Positions 1-9,262 of a stretch of DNA of 64,000 bases are shown here, piece by piece. The DNA lies in NCBI GenBank assembly GCA_016710435.1, contig JADJVV010000001.1, positions 1,014,501-1,078,500 on the forward strand, in the 5' to 3' direction. The DNA comes from Hyphomicrobiales bacterium (lineage in GTDB: Bacteria; Pseudomonadota; Alphaproteobacteria; Rhizobiales; Aestuariivirgaceae). The position numbers and the translations under genes were made by a program. The first letter of the stretch is position 1; each line of letters opens with the position of its first letter. The notes beneath the pieces were generated by a model. That model saw nothing but the letters and a program-made list of their open reading frames with translations, was not told the origin of the DNA and made no database searches.

Positions 1-2
1 GC

Positions 3-1382
3 GAAAAGATGGTGGGCGTACTCCTGCCCAACGCCACCGCCACCGCCGTCACCCTGTTTGGCCTGCAGGCCTCCGGCCGCGTGCCCGCCATGTTGAACTT
101 TTCCACCGGCGCCGTGAACATGGCCGCAGCCTGCATGGCGGCGGAAGTGCGCACCATCATCACCTCGCGCAAGTTCATCGAGGCGGGCGAGATGGAGAGC
201 GACCTCAAGGTGCTCTCCGAACGCTGCAAGATCGTCTACCTCGAGGACATCCGCGAACAGGTGGGCAGCCTCGACAAGCTGCGCGGCCTCCTGCAGAAAT
301 CCTTTGCACCCCGCGCCTTGAAGCGCATGGGCGCTTCCTTCGATCCGGGAAGCCCGGCGGTGGTGCTCTTCACCTCTGGCTCGGAGGGCGTGCCCAAGGG
401 CGTGGTCCTCTCCCACCGCAACATCAATGCGAACCGCCTGCAGGCCGCAGCGCGCATTGCCTTCACGCCGGAAGACCTGGTGTTCAACGCACTCCCCGTG
501 TTCCATGCCTTCGGGTTGACGGGTGGGCTGATGCTGCCGCTGCTCTCCGGCATCTTCAGCTTCCTCTATCCCTCGCCACTGCACTACAAGATCATTCCGG
601 AAATGTGCTACGACACCGGCGCCACGGTGATCTTCGGCACCGATACATTCCTCTCCGGCTACGCCAAGAACGCCCATCCTTACGACTTCTACAGGATGCG
701 CCTCGTCGTGGCGGGCGCCGAACGCCTGAAGCCCGAGACACGCGAAATCTGGATGAACCGCTTTGGCCTCCGCATTCTCGAAGGCTACGGCGCGACAGAA
801 TGTGCGCCCGTTGTTTCCGTGAACACGCCCATGCACTACCGCGCCGGTTCCGTGGGCCGCCTTCTGGATGGCATGGACTACCGCCTTGAAGAAGTGCCCG
901 GCATCGAAGGTGGCGGCCGTCTGCACGTGAAGGGCCCCAACATCATGCTGGGCTATCTGCGCGCTGACAATCCCGGCGTGCTGGAGCCGCCGCCCGATGG
1001 CTGGTATGACACCGGCGACATCGTTGCCGTGGATGAACGCCGCTTCATCACCATCCTTGGCCGCGCCAAGCGCTTCTGCAAGATCGCGGGCGAAATGGTG
1101 TCGCTCAACGCCATCGAAACCAAGCTCATGGAACTCTATCCCGACGACGCCCACGCCGTTGTCGCCGTGCCGGACAAGAAGAAGGGCGAGCAGTTGGTCA
1201 TGTTCACAACCCTGAAAGCACCCGACCGCAAGGAGATGGCCACCGGCCTGAAGCGCCTCGGCCTGTCGGACCTGATGATTCCCAAGAACATCTTTCCGGT
1301 TGACGCCTTGCCCATCCTGGGCTCCGGCAAGACCGACTACGTCACCATGAACCGCATGGCGAAGGAACGCGTGCCGGAATAG
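3..1382 (+). CDS. acyl-ACP ligase / AMP-binding domain, 5'-truncated (Aas-like)
   Basis: The reading frame is open from the first bases of the window, so the start lies upstream; 459 residues are visible. It is an ANL-superfamily adenylating domain. The phosphate-binding motif TSGSEGVPKG is near residue 122, and the YGATE and YDTGD motifs follow. The C-terminal catalytic lysine sits in LGSGKTDY. The GSGKTDY ending and overall make-up resemble the ligase half of Aas (2-acylglycerophosphoethanolamine acyltransferase / acyl-ACP synthetase), which recycles lysophospholipids at the inner membrane. In alphaproteobacteria this domain is often the C-terminal part of a much longer acyltransferase-MFS-ligase protein. 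Whether that is so here cannot be seen. A stand-alone acyl-CoA ligase is the alternative. Confidence 0.75.
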   Translation, partial: EKMVGVLLPNATATAVTLFGLQASGRVPAMLNFSTGAVNMAAACMAAEVRTIITSRKFIEAGEMESDLKVLSERCKIVYLEDIREQVGSLDKLRGLLQKSFAPRALKRMGASFDPGSPAVVLFTSGSEGVPKGVVLSHRNINANRLQAAARIAFTPEDLVFNALPVFHAFGLTGGLMLPLLSGIFSFLYPSPLHYKIIPEMCYDTGATVIFGTDTFLSGYAKNAHPYDFYRMRLVVAGAERLKPETREIWMNRFGLRILEGYGATECAPVVSVNTPMHYRAGSVGRLLDGMDYRLEEVPGIEGGGRLHVKGPNIMLGYLRADNPGVLEPPPDGWYDTGDIVAVDERRFITILGRAKRFCKIAGEMVSLNAIETKLMELYPDDAHAVVAVPDKKKGEQLVMFTTLKAPDRKEMATGLKRLGLSDLMIPKNIFPVDALPILGSGKTDYVTMNRMAKERVPE

Positions 1383-1534
1383 CGCCGCTTCTGCCGGGGC
1401 AAATGTTGATCCGTCATGGCCCGCTTCAGGCGACCCACCTTGGCCCTTCGCCTTGACGCGTGAATTTTGCGCAACGCTGGTGCGCCACGCCGATGTTGAG
1501 TGCCTCTGGCGGAACGTGTATCCCGCCTCTCATC

Positions 1535-2707
1535 ATGCGTTATTCCTCGACTGTCTCCCGCCTGGAACACCTGGGCTCGGCCAAATGGGCCATTCACATT
1601 GCCGGGCGCATGCGCGCCGCCAAGGGTGACAAACTCATCTTCCTGTCCATCGGCGAACCCGACCTGCCGCCACCCACCGCAATCATCGACGTGGCCGACC
1701 GCCAGATGCGCGCAGGGCGCCTGCGCTACTCGGCAGGGCGCGGCGACCTTTCCGTGCGCGAGGCTCTCGCCCGCTACTACACCCGGCAGACGGGCCGTCC
1801 CATCAACGCCGACCAGTTCCTTTTCTTGCCGGGCACCCAGGCGGCACTCGCCTGCACCTTCACCGCCATCATTGAACCAGGCGATGAGGTGCTGCTGCTC
1901 GATCCCTACTACGCCACCTATGAAGCGGTGGTGACGGCCCCGGGCGGCGTGCCCGTGCCCGTGCCGCTGGACCCCGACCGCGGCTTCCATCCCGACATCG
2001 CCGCCATCGAAAAAGCCATAACATCAAGGACCAAGGCAATCCTGCTCAACTCGCCGTCGAACCCGACGGGGGCCGTGTTCACGGCGGCGGAGAACCGCGC
2101 CATCGGCGAAATCGCGCGCAAGCATGACCTGTGGCTGGTCTCCGACGAAGTCTATGCCTCGATGATCCACGGCAATCATGTCTTCCACTCGCCCTTCTTC
2201 GACAAGGACCTGGAGGAACGCACCATCGTCGTATCCTCGATCTCGAAATCCCATGCCCTGCCCGGCTTCCGCTGCGGCTGGGTGGCGGGCTCGGCGGAGT
2301 TCTGCAATCACCTCCTGCCCGTCACGGAAACGCAACTCTTCGGGTCGCAGCCCTTCCTCGAGGATGCCACGGCCTTTGCGCTCGACACGCATTTCGATGA
2401 AACCGATGCCATGAAGAAAGCCTACCTCGCCCGCGCCCGCGTGCTGATGGAAGGCGTGAAGCAGGCCAAGGGCGTCACGACCCACCTGCCCGAAGGCGGC
2501 ATGTTCCTCATGCTTGATGTGCGCGGCACCGGATTGTCCGGCGAGGCCTTCGCCCGCCGCCTGCTCGACGAGGAAGACGTGGTGACGATGCCGGGCGAGA
2601 GTTTTGGCGCGCGCGGCGCAGGCCACCTCCGCGTCGCCCTCACCGTCGACGAAGCCACCATGGCAGAAGCCGCCCGCCGGATTTCGCGGCTGGCGGGGCG
2701 GCTGTAA
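1535..2707 (+). CDS. class I/II PLP-dependent aminotransferase
   Basis: 390 residues of fold-type I aminotransferase. Visible motifs are the NSPSNPTGAVF substrate/PLP loop, VSDEVYASMIH with the Asp that contacts the pyridine nitrogen, and SSISKSHALPGFRCGW with the Schiff-base lysine. It exchanges an amino group between an amino acid and a 2-oxo acid in the cytoplasm; the substrate cannot be read from sequence. The frame is open from 1460, but homology to the family begins at the ATG at 1535 (MRYSSTVSRLEHLGSAKW). The 25 codons before it look non-coding, so I chose 1535. No strong Shine-Dalgarno is visible. It is a single gene between the acyl-ACP ligase and hisS. Confidence 0.85.
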   Translation: MRYSSTVSRLEHLGSAKWAIHIAGRMRAAKGDKLIFLSIGEPDLPPPTAIIDVADRQMRAGRLRYSAGRGDLSVREALARYYTRQTGRPINADQFLFLPGTQAALACTFTAIIEPGDEVLLLDPYYATYEAVVTAPGGVPVPVPLDPDRGFHPDIAAIEKAITSRTKAILLNSPSNPTGAVFTAAENRAIGEIARKHDLWLVSDEVYASMIHGNHVFHSPFFDKDLEERTIVVSSISKSHALPGFRCGWVAGSAEFCNHLLPVTETQLFGSQPFLEDATAFALDTHFDETDAMKKAYLARARVLMEGVKQAKGVTTHLPEGGMFLMLDVRGTGLSGEAFARRLLDEEDVVTMPGESFGARGAGHLRVALTVDEATMAEAARRISRLAGRL

Positions 2708-2874
2708 ACCACCGCCGGAAGAACCTCTTCCGCCCCGGTCACCCCACGCAGCCCGCGCTTCCCCGGCCCGCTGGAGGAGCTGTCCGATGGATCGAGGGGC
2801 CCCGGCACTTTCACACCACTCTGGTCAAAACACCTCACCTTCTCTAGAAGCGCCCGCAAAGAGACGAGTGAGAC

Positions 2875-4336
2875 ATGGCAAAAGACTTCCGCCCGAAGGC
2901 CCGCGTGGCCAAGGGCTTCCGCGACATCGGGCCGGAGGAGATCCGCGGCGTGCGCAGCATGCTGGCGACCATCCAGCGGGTCTATGAATCCTACGGTTTC
3001 GAACCCGTGGAACAGCCCTTCATCGAATACACCGAAGCGCTGGGCAAGTTCCTGCCCGACCAGGACCGCCCCAACGCCGGCGTCTTCTCCTTCCAGGACG
3101 AGGACGAGCAGTGGCTGTCGCTGCGCTACGACCTGACCGCACCGCTTGCCCGCTATGTGGCCGAGAACAACCAGGGCCAGTTGCCGACGCCCTATCGCAG
3201 CTATCGCCAGGGCTGGGTCTTCCGCAACGAGAAGCCGGGACCGGGCCGCTTCCGCCAGTTCATGCAGTTCGATGCCGACACCGTGGGCACCGCCTCACCC
3301 GCCGCGGACGCCGAAGTCTGCATGATGGCCGCCGACACGATGGAAGCGCTGGGCATCCCGCGCGGGCAATATGTGATGAAGGTCAACAATAGAAAAGTGC
3401 TCGACGGAGTCCTCCAATCAATAGGCCTCGACGGTGATGAAAACACGGGGCGCCGTTTAACCGTTCTTCGAGCTATGGATAAACTGGACAAGCTCGGCAC
3501 AGCAGGTGTGGCACTTCTTTTGGGCAAAGGCAGGAAAGACGAGAGCGGCGACTTCACCAAAGGTGCGGACCTCAACCCTGAACAGATCGAAAAGGTCTTG
3601 CTCCTTCTGGAAAGCCCATTCGAAGCACTTAGCAATGGCGACAAGTTCTTCTGGACAACATCACAATTCCATGAGGGAATTGGCGAACTCTCCGCCATGC
3701 AGGACCTTTTCACCGCCGCAGGTTACGGAGCAGATCGCATCAAGGTCGATCCCTCTGTCGTACGTGGCCTCGAATATTACACCGGCCCCGTCTTCGAGTG
3801 CGAACTCCTGATGGAAACGAAGGATGAGGACGGCAAGCCCGTGCGCTTCGGCTCGGTCGGCGGCGGTGGCCGCTATGACGATCTTGTCGCCCGCTTCACC
3901 GGCGCGAAAGTGCCCGCCACCGGCTTCTCCATCGGCGTGTCGCGCCTCTATTCCGCGCTGAAACTTGTCGGCAAGGCGCAGGAATCGACCGTGCTCGCGC
4001 CCGTGGTGGTCCTCGTCATGGACAAGGACCGCCAGGCCGATTACTGGCGCATGGTGACCGACTTGCGCAAGGCGAACATCCGCGCCGAAATGTACATGGG
4101 CACCGCCGGCATGAAGGCGCAGATGAAGTACGCCGACAAGCGCGGCAGCCCCCTTGTCATCATCCAGGGCGGCGATGAAAAGGCCAAAGGGCGAAGTGCA
4201 GATCAAGGACCTCCGCCTCGGCAGCGAACTGGCGAGCGCGATCACGTCGCGCGAGGAATACGCCAGCCAGCGCCTCGCCCAGTTCACCGTGCCCGAGACC
4301 GAGCTTGTGTCCGCCGTGAAGAAGGCGCTCGCCTGA
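2875..4336 (+). CDS. hisS: histidyl-tRNA synthetase, with a single-base frameshift
   Basis: Class II aminoacyl-tRNA synthetase that charges tRNA-His. Motif 2 ([20 protein letters not shown]), the histidine-specific [11 protein letters not shown] motif and motif 3 ([10 protein letters not shown]) are all present. The frame breaks in the GGG at 4189-4191. Removing one G restores a normal anticodon-binding-domain ending ([16 protein letters not shown] ... VSAVKKALA) that stops at 4336, for 486 residues. As written, the frame slips into nonsense and then runs in phase into hisZ, giving a false 867-residue product. Either a base-calling error or a real lesion is possible; error is likelier because the gene is essential. 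The middle section, about 3385-3780, has unusual codon use. hisZ follows after 2 bases. Confidence 0.85.
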
Positions 4337-4338
4337 CC

Positions 4339-5478
4339 ATGGCCGGGCGCTCATCCGCCGAACGCGAGGCGCTGGCCCGCCAGAACGCCGCCATCATGGC
4401 GGTGTTCGAACGTGCCGGTTTCGACCACATCGCGCCTGACATCATCCAGCCCGCCGACATCTTCCTTGAACGCTCGGGAGAAGACATCCGTGCACGGACG
4501 TTTGTCTTCAGCGATCCGGACGGTAACGAACTCTGCCTGCGGCCCGACCTCACCGTGCCGGCCTGCCGCTATCACCTCAGCCACGCGGCCGACGCCACGG
4601 CGGAGTCGCGCTACTGCTATCTCGGCACCGCCTTCCGCTTTCCCGATGAACTGCTGAGCCCCCAGGAATTCAACCAGGCGGGCATCGAATGGTTCGGCGA
4701 CCGCAATCCCGTGCAGGCCGAAGCCCGCGTGATGAAGCTCGCCATTGCCGCCCTTGAAGCGGCGGGATTGTCGGGCCTCAAGATCACCATGGGCGACCTT
4801 GGCCTGTTCAACGCCCTCATTGATGCGATGGCGATGCCGGAGCGCTGGCGCCGCCGCCTCAAGCACCAGTTCTGGCGTCCGCAGGCTTTCCGCAGCCTGC
4901 TTGACCGCTTTGCCAGGCCCGCCACCCAGAAGCGCACCGCCATCTCGTCCCATGTCGATGCCATCGCCGGACAGGATGCCGAGGCCGCCGTGGCCGCGCG
5001 CCTTGCGGCCCTGGACCTCCCCCACGTCACCGACCGCGGCGTCGCCGAAATCGCCGTGCGCCTGTCCGAGAAGCTGGCCGACCGTTCGGAGGCACCCCTC
5101 GATCCCGCCATGGTCAAACTGATCGAGGCCTATCTCGCCATCGAAGGCAGCGTCACCGATGTGGTGGCGGAGCTGGCGAAACTTCCCTCCTCGCCCGCGC
5201 TGGATGGCGCGCGCCGCTGGTTTGAAGCCCGCATCGCCGCGCTCGAAGACCAAGGCCTCAATCCCCGCCGCTTCCACTTCAGCGCCAACTTCGGGCGCGA
5301 ACTCGAATACTACACCGGCCTCGTCTTCCAGATCGAAGTGGAAGCCCGCAACGCGCCCCTCGTGGTGGCGGGCGGAGGCCGTTACAATGACCTCCTGCAC
5401 GACCTTGGCGCATCAACGCGTGTCTCCGCCGTGGGCTGCGCCATCCACACCGAGCGGGTGAAGGCGGTGCTGTCATGA
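4339..5478 (+). CDS. hisZ: ATP phosphoribosyltransferase regulatory subunit HisZ
   Basis: 379-residue HisRS paralog without a tRNA-binding domain. It keeps class II core signatures ([16 protein letters not shown], the [13 protein letters not shown] stretch and [12 protein letters not shown]) but is the non-catalytic partner of short-form HisG. The HisZ-HisG hetero-octamer performs and feedback-regulates the first step of histidine synthesis (ATP + PRPP to phosphoribosyl-ATP). The ATG at 4339 sits two bases after the hisS stop (TGACCATG). The 3' end overlaps hisG by four bases (ATGA), which implies translational coupling. HisZ presence fits the short HisG downstream. Confidence 0.92.
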   Translation: MAGRSSAEREALARQNAAIMAVFERAGFDHIAPDIIQPADIFLERSGEDIRARTFVFSDPDGNELCLRPDLTVPACRYHLSHAADATAESRYCYLGTAFRFPDELLSPQEFNQAGIEWFGDRNPVQAEARVMKLAIAALEAAGLSGLKITMGDLGLFNALIDAMAMPERWRRRLKHQFWRPQAFRSLLDRFARPATQKRTAISSHVDAIAGQDAEAAVAARLAALDLPHVTDRGVAEIAVRLSEKLADRSEAPLDPAMVKLIEAYLAIEGSVTDVVAELAKLPSSPALDGARRWFEARIAALEDQGLNPRRFHFSANFGRELEYYTGLVFQIEVEARNAPLVVAGGGRYNDLLHDLGASTRVSAVGCAIHTERVKAVLS

Positions 5479-6170
5479 CGGTCACACCACTCACGCTGGG
5501 CATTCCCTCCAAGGGCCGCCTGATGGAGGCAACTGCGGAACTCTTCGCCAAGGCTGGCCTTCCGATCGAGCGCATCGGCAACGACCGCGGCTATCGCGGC
5601 CGTCTCACCGGTGTTGATGGCATCGACGTGGCCTTCCTTTCCGCCTCCGAGATCGCCGGACAATTGCGCGACGGCAAGATCCAGCTCGGTGTCACCGGCG
5701 AGGACCTGCTCCGCGAAAAAATTCCGCCCACGGATGAATCGGTTGACGTCGCCGTGCGGCTCGGCTTCGGCCCGGCGAATGTCGTCGTCGCCGTTCCGGA
5801 ATGCTGGCTCGATGTGGCCGCCATGGCCGACCTCGACGAGGTGGCGGAGCAGTTCTATCGCGCCCATGGCCGGCGCATCCGCGTCGCCACCAAATACGTT
5901 CACCTGACCCGCAGGTGGTTTGCTGCCCATGGCGTGACAGGATACCGCATCGTGGACAGTTCCGGCGCCACGGAAGGCGCTCCCGCCGCCGGGATGGCCG
6001 ACATCATTGTCGACATCACCACAACGGGGTCCACCCTCGCCGCCAACCACCTTCGCATCCTCGATGACGGGGTGATTTTGGAATCTTGTGCCGTCCTGGC
6101 CTTGAAAAGGGAACTTTTACCAGACCCTCGCGTTCAGGTGATGCTCAAGGCGCTGGTCAAAGCCCTTTGA
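5475..6170 (+). CDS. hisG: ATP phosphoribosyltransferase, short form
   Basis: 231 residues, typical of the short HisG that needs HisZ. It opens with [13 protein letters not shown], and carries the [11 protein letters not shown] segment and the PRPP-binding loop [17 protein letters not shown]. It lacks the C-terminal ACT-like regulatory domain of long HisG. It catalyses the committed step of histidine biosynthesis. The start codon overlaps the hisZ stop. The final gene of the hisS-hisZ-hisG unit; no terminator is seen directly behind its stop, the first strong one being at 6376-6409. Confidence 0.93.
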   Translation: MTVTPLTLGIPSKGRLMEATAELFAKAGLPIERIGNDRGYRGRLTGVDGIDVAFLSASEIAGQLRDGKIQLGVTGEDLLREKIPPTDESVDVAVRLGFGPANVVVAVPECWLDVAAMADLDEVAEQFYRAHGRRIRVATKYVHLTRRWFAAHGVTGYRIVDSSGATEGAPAAGMADIIVDITTTGSTLAANHLRILDDGVILESCAVLALKRELLPDPRVQVMLKALVKAL

Positions 6171-6201
6171 GCGGGTGAAAAAATAAAGTTACGCGGAAAA
6201 A

Positions 6202-6229
6202 TTGCAGTTCTTTTTGAACGCGCTATAAG
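6202..6229 (+). promoter_or_regulatory. sigma70-type promoter in front of a candidate RNA / sulP leader
   Basis: TTGCAG at 6202-6207 and TATAAG at 6224-6229 are separated by 16 bases, a good match to a vegetative promoter. Transcription would begin near 6236. The only open frame downstream is sulP, more than 230 bases away and beyond a terminator. Confidence 0.5.
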
Positions 6230-6235
6230 GGCACT

Positions 6236-6409
6236 TCGTTTTCACGGGGGCGTGGATCTGCGGGATGTCGGGCTAGGACCGGGCATGCCGGGAGTCTGTG
6301 CTTTCCGATTCATCGGCATCGCCCCCGGTTCGATGAATGGCTTGAAGCGTGGATTCTGGCATGAATGGCCTGGGACGGGAGCAGTGTGAAAGCACTGCTC
6401 CCGTTTTTT
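6236..6409 (+). ncRNA. candidate small RNA or attenuated sulP leader
   Basis: The stretch between hisG and sulP (6171-6474, 304 bases) has no credible gene but has a promoter, a structured body and a perfect terminator. This predicts a transcript of about 170 nt. An 8-bp stem pairs CGGGGGCG (6245-6252) with CGCCCCCG (6320-6327), enclosing a short hairpin CCGA/TCGG (6305-6316). The terminator closes the 3' end. It could be a free-standing small RNA, or a leader whose terminator controls sulP 66 bases further on. I could not match it to 6S, SRP, tmRNA, RNase P or a riboswitch I know. Confidence 0.45.
6376..6409 (+). terminator. Rho-independent terminator
   Basis: An 11-bp perfect stem CGGGAGCAGTG / CACTGCTCCCG (6376-6386 with 6393-6403) has a 6-base loop and is followed at once by six T residues (6404-6409). 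It ends the candidate RNA and lies upstream of sulP. Confidence 0.85.
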
Positions 6410-6474
6410 ATTCAGCCACGGTTGTGGTAAGGGAGAAGGACTCACTCTCCCTTGACCTGCGGCCTTTCAAGATC

Positions 6475-7725
6475 ATGCAATTCCCCTTTACGCCGAAACT
6501 CGTGACGCAAATTCGCGAGGGCTATTCGGCCGCGTACTTCCGCAAGGATGCCCTCGCGGGTCTCACGGTGGCGATCGTGGCGCTGCCCCTTTCCATGGCC
6601 ATCGCCATTGCCTCCCACGCCCCGCCACAGGCGGGATTGTTCACGGCCATCATCGGCGGCTTTCTCGTGTCTGCCCTGGGCGGAAGCCGCTTCCAGATTG
6701 GCGGTCCCGCCGGCGCGTTCATCGTGCTGGTCGCCTCCATCATCGATGCGCACGGCATGGCCGGCCTGATGCTCGCGACCATGATGGCGGGTGCCATCAT
6801 GGTGGTGGGGGCACTCCTGCGCCTTGGCTCGCTGGTACGCCACGTCCCCCACGCCGTCACCGTCGGCTTCACGGCGGGCATCGCTGTCATCATCTTCGCC
6901 AGCCAGATTCACGATCTCTTCGGATTGACATTGGCCGCACCCGAACCCGGCGACCTCGTTCACAAGCTCAAGGCGCTGTGGCAAGCCAGCCCCACGGCCA
7001 ACCCCTGGGCCATCGCCCTCGCGGCCTGCACCATTGCCATCATCGTCGCCATCCGCACCTGGCGTCCCCTCTGGCCGTCACTGCTGATCGCCGTCGTTTT
7101 GGCGTCAACGGCAGCCTGGGCACTGCAACTTCCCGTGGAGACGATTGGAACGCGCTTCGGCGGCATTCCCTCCATGCTGCCCTTCCCGTCGCTGCCCTCT
7201 TTTGAGGGCCAGAGCCTGCTGGCGCTGTTGCCCAGCGCCATCTCGCTCGCCGTGCTGGGAAGCATCGAAAGCCTGCTCTCCGCCGTCGTCGCCGACGGCA
7301 TGACGGGACGCCTTCACCGCTCCAATGCCGAGCTTGTGGCGCAAGGGGTGGCCAACATCCTGACCCCATTGTTCGGCGGCATTACCGTCACCGGCACCAT
7401 CGCGCGCACCGCCACCAACGTGAAGGCAGGCGCCCACGGCCCCATCTCCGGCATGATGCATGCGCTCTACGTGCTGCTCTTCATGCTGCTCGCGGCCCCG
7501 CTCATGAGCCTCATTCCCCTCGCGGCGCTGGCGGGCATTCTCGCACTGGTGGCGTGGAACATGGTGGAGAAGAAGGAGATCCTGAAGCTCGTCCACTGGG
7601 GCCCGCTGCTGGTGCTTGCTGTCACATTCCTCGTCACCATTTTCCGCGACCTGATTGAAGGCATTGCCGCCGGCATCATCCTCTCGCTGCTGCTCAACTG
7701 GCTGGCGCCGCGCCGTCAATCTTGA
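6475..7725 (+). CDS. SulP-family anion transporter lacking a STAS domain
   Basis: 416 residues, almost entirely hydrophobic helices. The N-terminal DALAGLTVAIVALPLSMA segment and the GPAGAFIV loop are typical of the SLC26/SulP core. SulP proteins move sulfate, bicarbonate or organic anions across the inner membrane. The protein stops at LLLNWLAPRRQS, right after the last helix, so the usual cytoplasmic STAS domain is absent; no stand-alone STAS gene is next to it. cysD and cysNC lie 1.5 kb downstream, which makes sulfate a reasonable guess but not proof. I chose the ATG at 6475 because homology begins there; the open frame reaches back through the upstream terminator. Confidence 0.8.
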   Translation: MQFPFTPKLVTQIREGYSAAYFRKDALAGLTVAIVALPLSMAIAIASHAPPQAGLFTAIIGGFLVSALGGSRFQIGGPAGAFIVLVASIIDAHGMAGLMLATMMAGAIMVVGALLRLGSLVRHVPHAVTVGFTAGIAVIIFASQIHDLFGLTLAAPEPGDLVHKLKALWQASPTANPWAIALAACTIAIIVAIRTWRPLWPSLLIAVVLASTAAWALQLPVETIGTRFGGIPSMLPFPSLPSFEGQSLLALLPSAISLAVLGSIESLLSAVVADGMTGRLHRSNAELVAQGVANILTPLFGGITVTGTIARTATNVKAGAHGPISGMMHALYVLLFMLLAAPLMSLIPLAALAGILALVAWNMVEKKEILKLVHWGPLLVLAVTFLVTIFRDLIEGIAAGIILSLLLNWLAPRRQS

Positions 7726-7790
7726 TCTTGCCACGCTGCCCCGGTACGGGTGTCTTGACGGGGGCAAGTGAAAAGGATTCGGCGGTCATC

Positions 7791-9194
7791 ATGCGCGCTC
7801 TCATTGCCAGCCTCGCCATCGCATTTTCGTCCTCTGCCGCCCTTGCGGCAACCTGCGGCGATACTGCCAGCGGCTTCGAACCCTTCGTCGCCGGCGTGAA
7901 GAAGGAAGCCGCCGCAGCGGGCGTCAGCAAGCGCTCTATCGCGGTCCTCGATACGGTGTCCTACGACATGGCGATCATCAAGCGCGACCGGGCCCAGAAC
8001 ATTTTCTCCGACAGCTTCCTCGCTTTCCAGAAGAAGATGATTTCCGCAGGCCGCCTGCAGCGCGCCAAGGACAAGATCGTCCAGAACAAGGCTCTCTTCG
8101 ACAAGGTGCAGAAGCAATACGGCGTGCCACCTGCGGTCATCGCTGCCTTCTGGGCTCTGGAGACGGATTTCGGTGCCGTGACGGGAGACTACCCCACCAT
8201 CCAGTCTCTGGCGACGCTGGCCTGGGACTGCCGCCGCCCGGAGAAATTCCGGCCCCAGCTCATCGCCTCGTTGCAGCTTCTCGACCGGGGTGACCTGACG
8301 CTTGCGGAATTCAAGGGCGCCTGGGCCGGCGAGATCGGCCAGACGCAGTTCATGGCCTATGACTACAACGAGAGTGCCGTTGATTATGACGGCGACGGCA
8401 AGCGCGACCTGCGCAACTCCGTGCCGGACGTGCTGGCCTCCACGGCCAACCTGTTGCGCAAGCATGGATGGCAGCCGAACCAGCCCTGGCTGCAGGAAGT
8501 GAAAGTGCCCGCCGACCTGCCCTGGAAGGAGGCGGATATCGCGATCCAGCATCCGCGCAGCCAGTGGTCGGAATGGGGTGTGACGGCGGTGAGCGGTAAT
8601 CCCATCAAGGCGGATGGCATGAAGGCCTCCCTGCTATTGCCCATGGGCCGCAACGGTCCGGCTTTCCTGGCCTATTCCAACTTCACCCGCGCTTATCTGA
8701 AGTGGAACGAAAGCCTCGTCTACTCCACCACGGCCGCCTACCTCGCCACGCGCATTGCGGGCGCCGAACCGGTGCACCCGGGCCGGGCCACGGTCAACCA
8801 TCCCTCCTACGAGCAGATCGTGCAGCTGCAGACCAAGCTCGCCAAGCTCGGCTATGACGTGGGCAAGATCGACGGCAAGATCGGCAAGGGCACGCGCTAT
8901 GCCGTGAAGGACCAGCAGATCAAGCTCAGCTTGCCCGCCGATTCCTACCCCAGCCAGGAAGTGATCGCCCAGATCCTCAAGAGCACCCACAAGGGACACA
9001 TCCCGGCCAGCATGCTGGACGATGGTAGCCAGGCCAGCGCGCCGGTCAAAATGCAGACCGCACCTGTTGAAACGGTCGCTGAGGAGTCCCCGGCGGTCAC
9101 AGCTCCGGTAAAGCCAGTCAAACCGGCGAAGCCCGCAAAAAAGAAGGCCATCATCCTCCCGGAATCAGCGGATGAAGGAAATAGCCTATACTGA
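7791..9194 (+). CDS. lytic murein transglycosylase, MltB family
   Basis: 467 residues. Residues 1-19 form a signal peptide (cut after SSAALA). A transglycosylase domain follows, with catalytic Glu124 in FWALETDFGA and the conserved EIGQTQFMAYDY and DYDGDGKRDL segments. A peptidoglycan-binding domain covers roughly 340-400. The tail is rich in Pro, Lys and Val, which looks like a flexible periplasmic linker. It cleaves peptidoglycan glycan strands with formation of 1,6-anhydro-muramic ends, in the periplasm. The ATG at 7791 is chosen because the signal peptide starts there; the open frame begins earlier at 7722. Confidence 0.87.
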   Translation: MRALIASLAIAFSSSAALAATCGDTASGFEPFVAGVKKEAAAAGVSKRSIAVLDTVSYDMAIIKRDRAQNIFSDSFLAFQKKMISAGRLQRAKDKIVQNKALFDKVQKQYGVPPAVIAAFWALETDFGAVTGDYPTIQSLATLAWDCRRPEKFRPQLIASLQLLDRGDLTLAEFKGAWAGEIGQTQFMAYDYNESAVDYDGDGKRDLRNSVPDVLASTANLLRKHGWQPNQPWLQEVKVPADLPWKEADIAIQHPRSQWSEWGVTAVSGNPIKADGMKASLLLPMGRNGPAFLAYSNFTRAYLKWNESLVYSTTAAYLATRIAGAEPVHPGRATVNHPSYEQIVQLQTKLAKLGYDVGKIDGKIGKGTRYAVKDQQIKLSLPADSYPSQEVIAQILKSTHKGHIPASMLDDGSQASAPVKMQTAPVETVAEESPAVTAPVKPVKPAKPAKKKAIILPESADEGNSLY

Positions 9195-9262
9195 CGCATT
9201 AAGTAGCCAGCAGAATAGGATTTATCCTTGACAGTTTCGCCCATCTGGCCTGAAACACGGCC

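Noticed and set aside
2875..5478. An 867-residue HisS-HisZ fusion protein
   Set aside because: It exists only because of the extra G at 4189-4191. The correct HisRS ending lies in the next frame and hisZ has its own ATG two bases after the hisS stop.
6320..6345. A tRNA T-arm (GGTTCGAT) at 6327
   Set aside because: No acceptor, D or anticodon arms can be formed around it.
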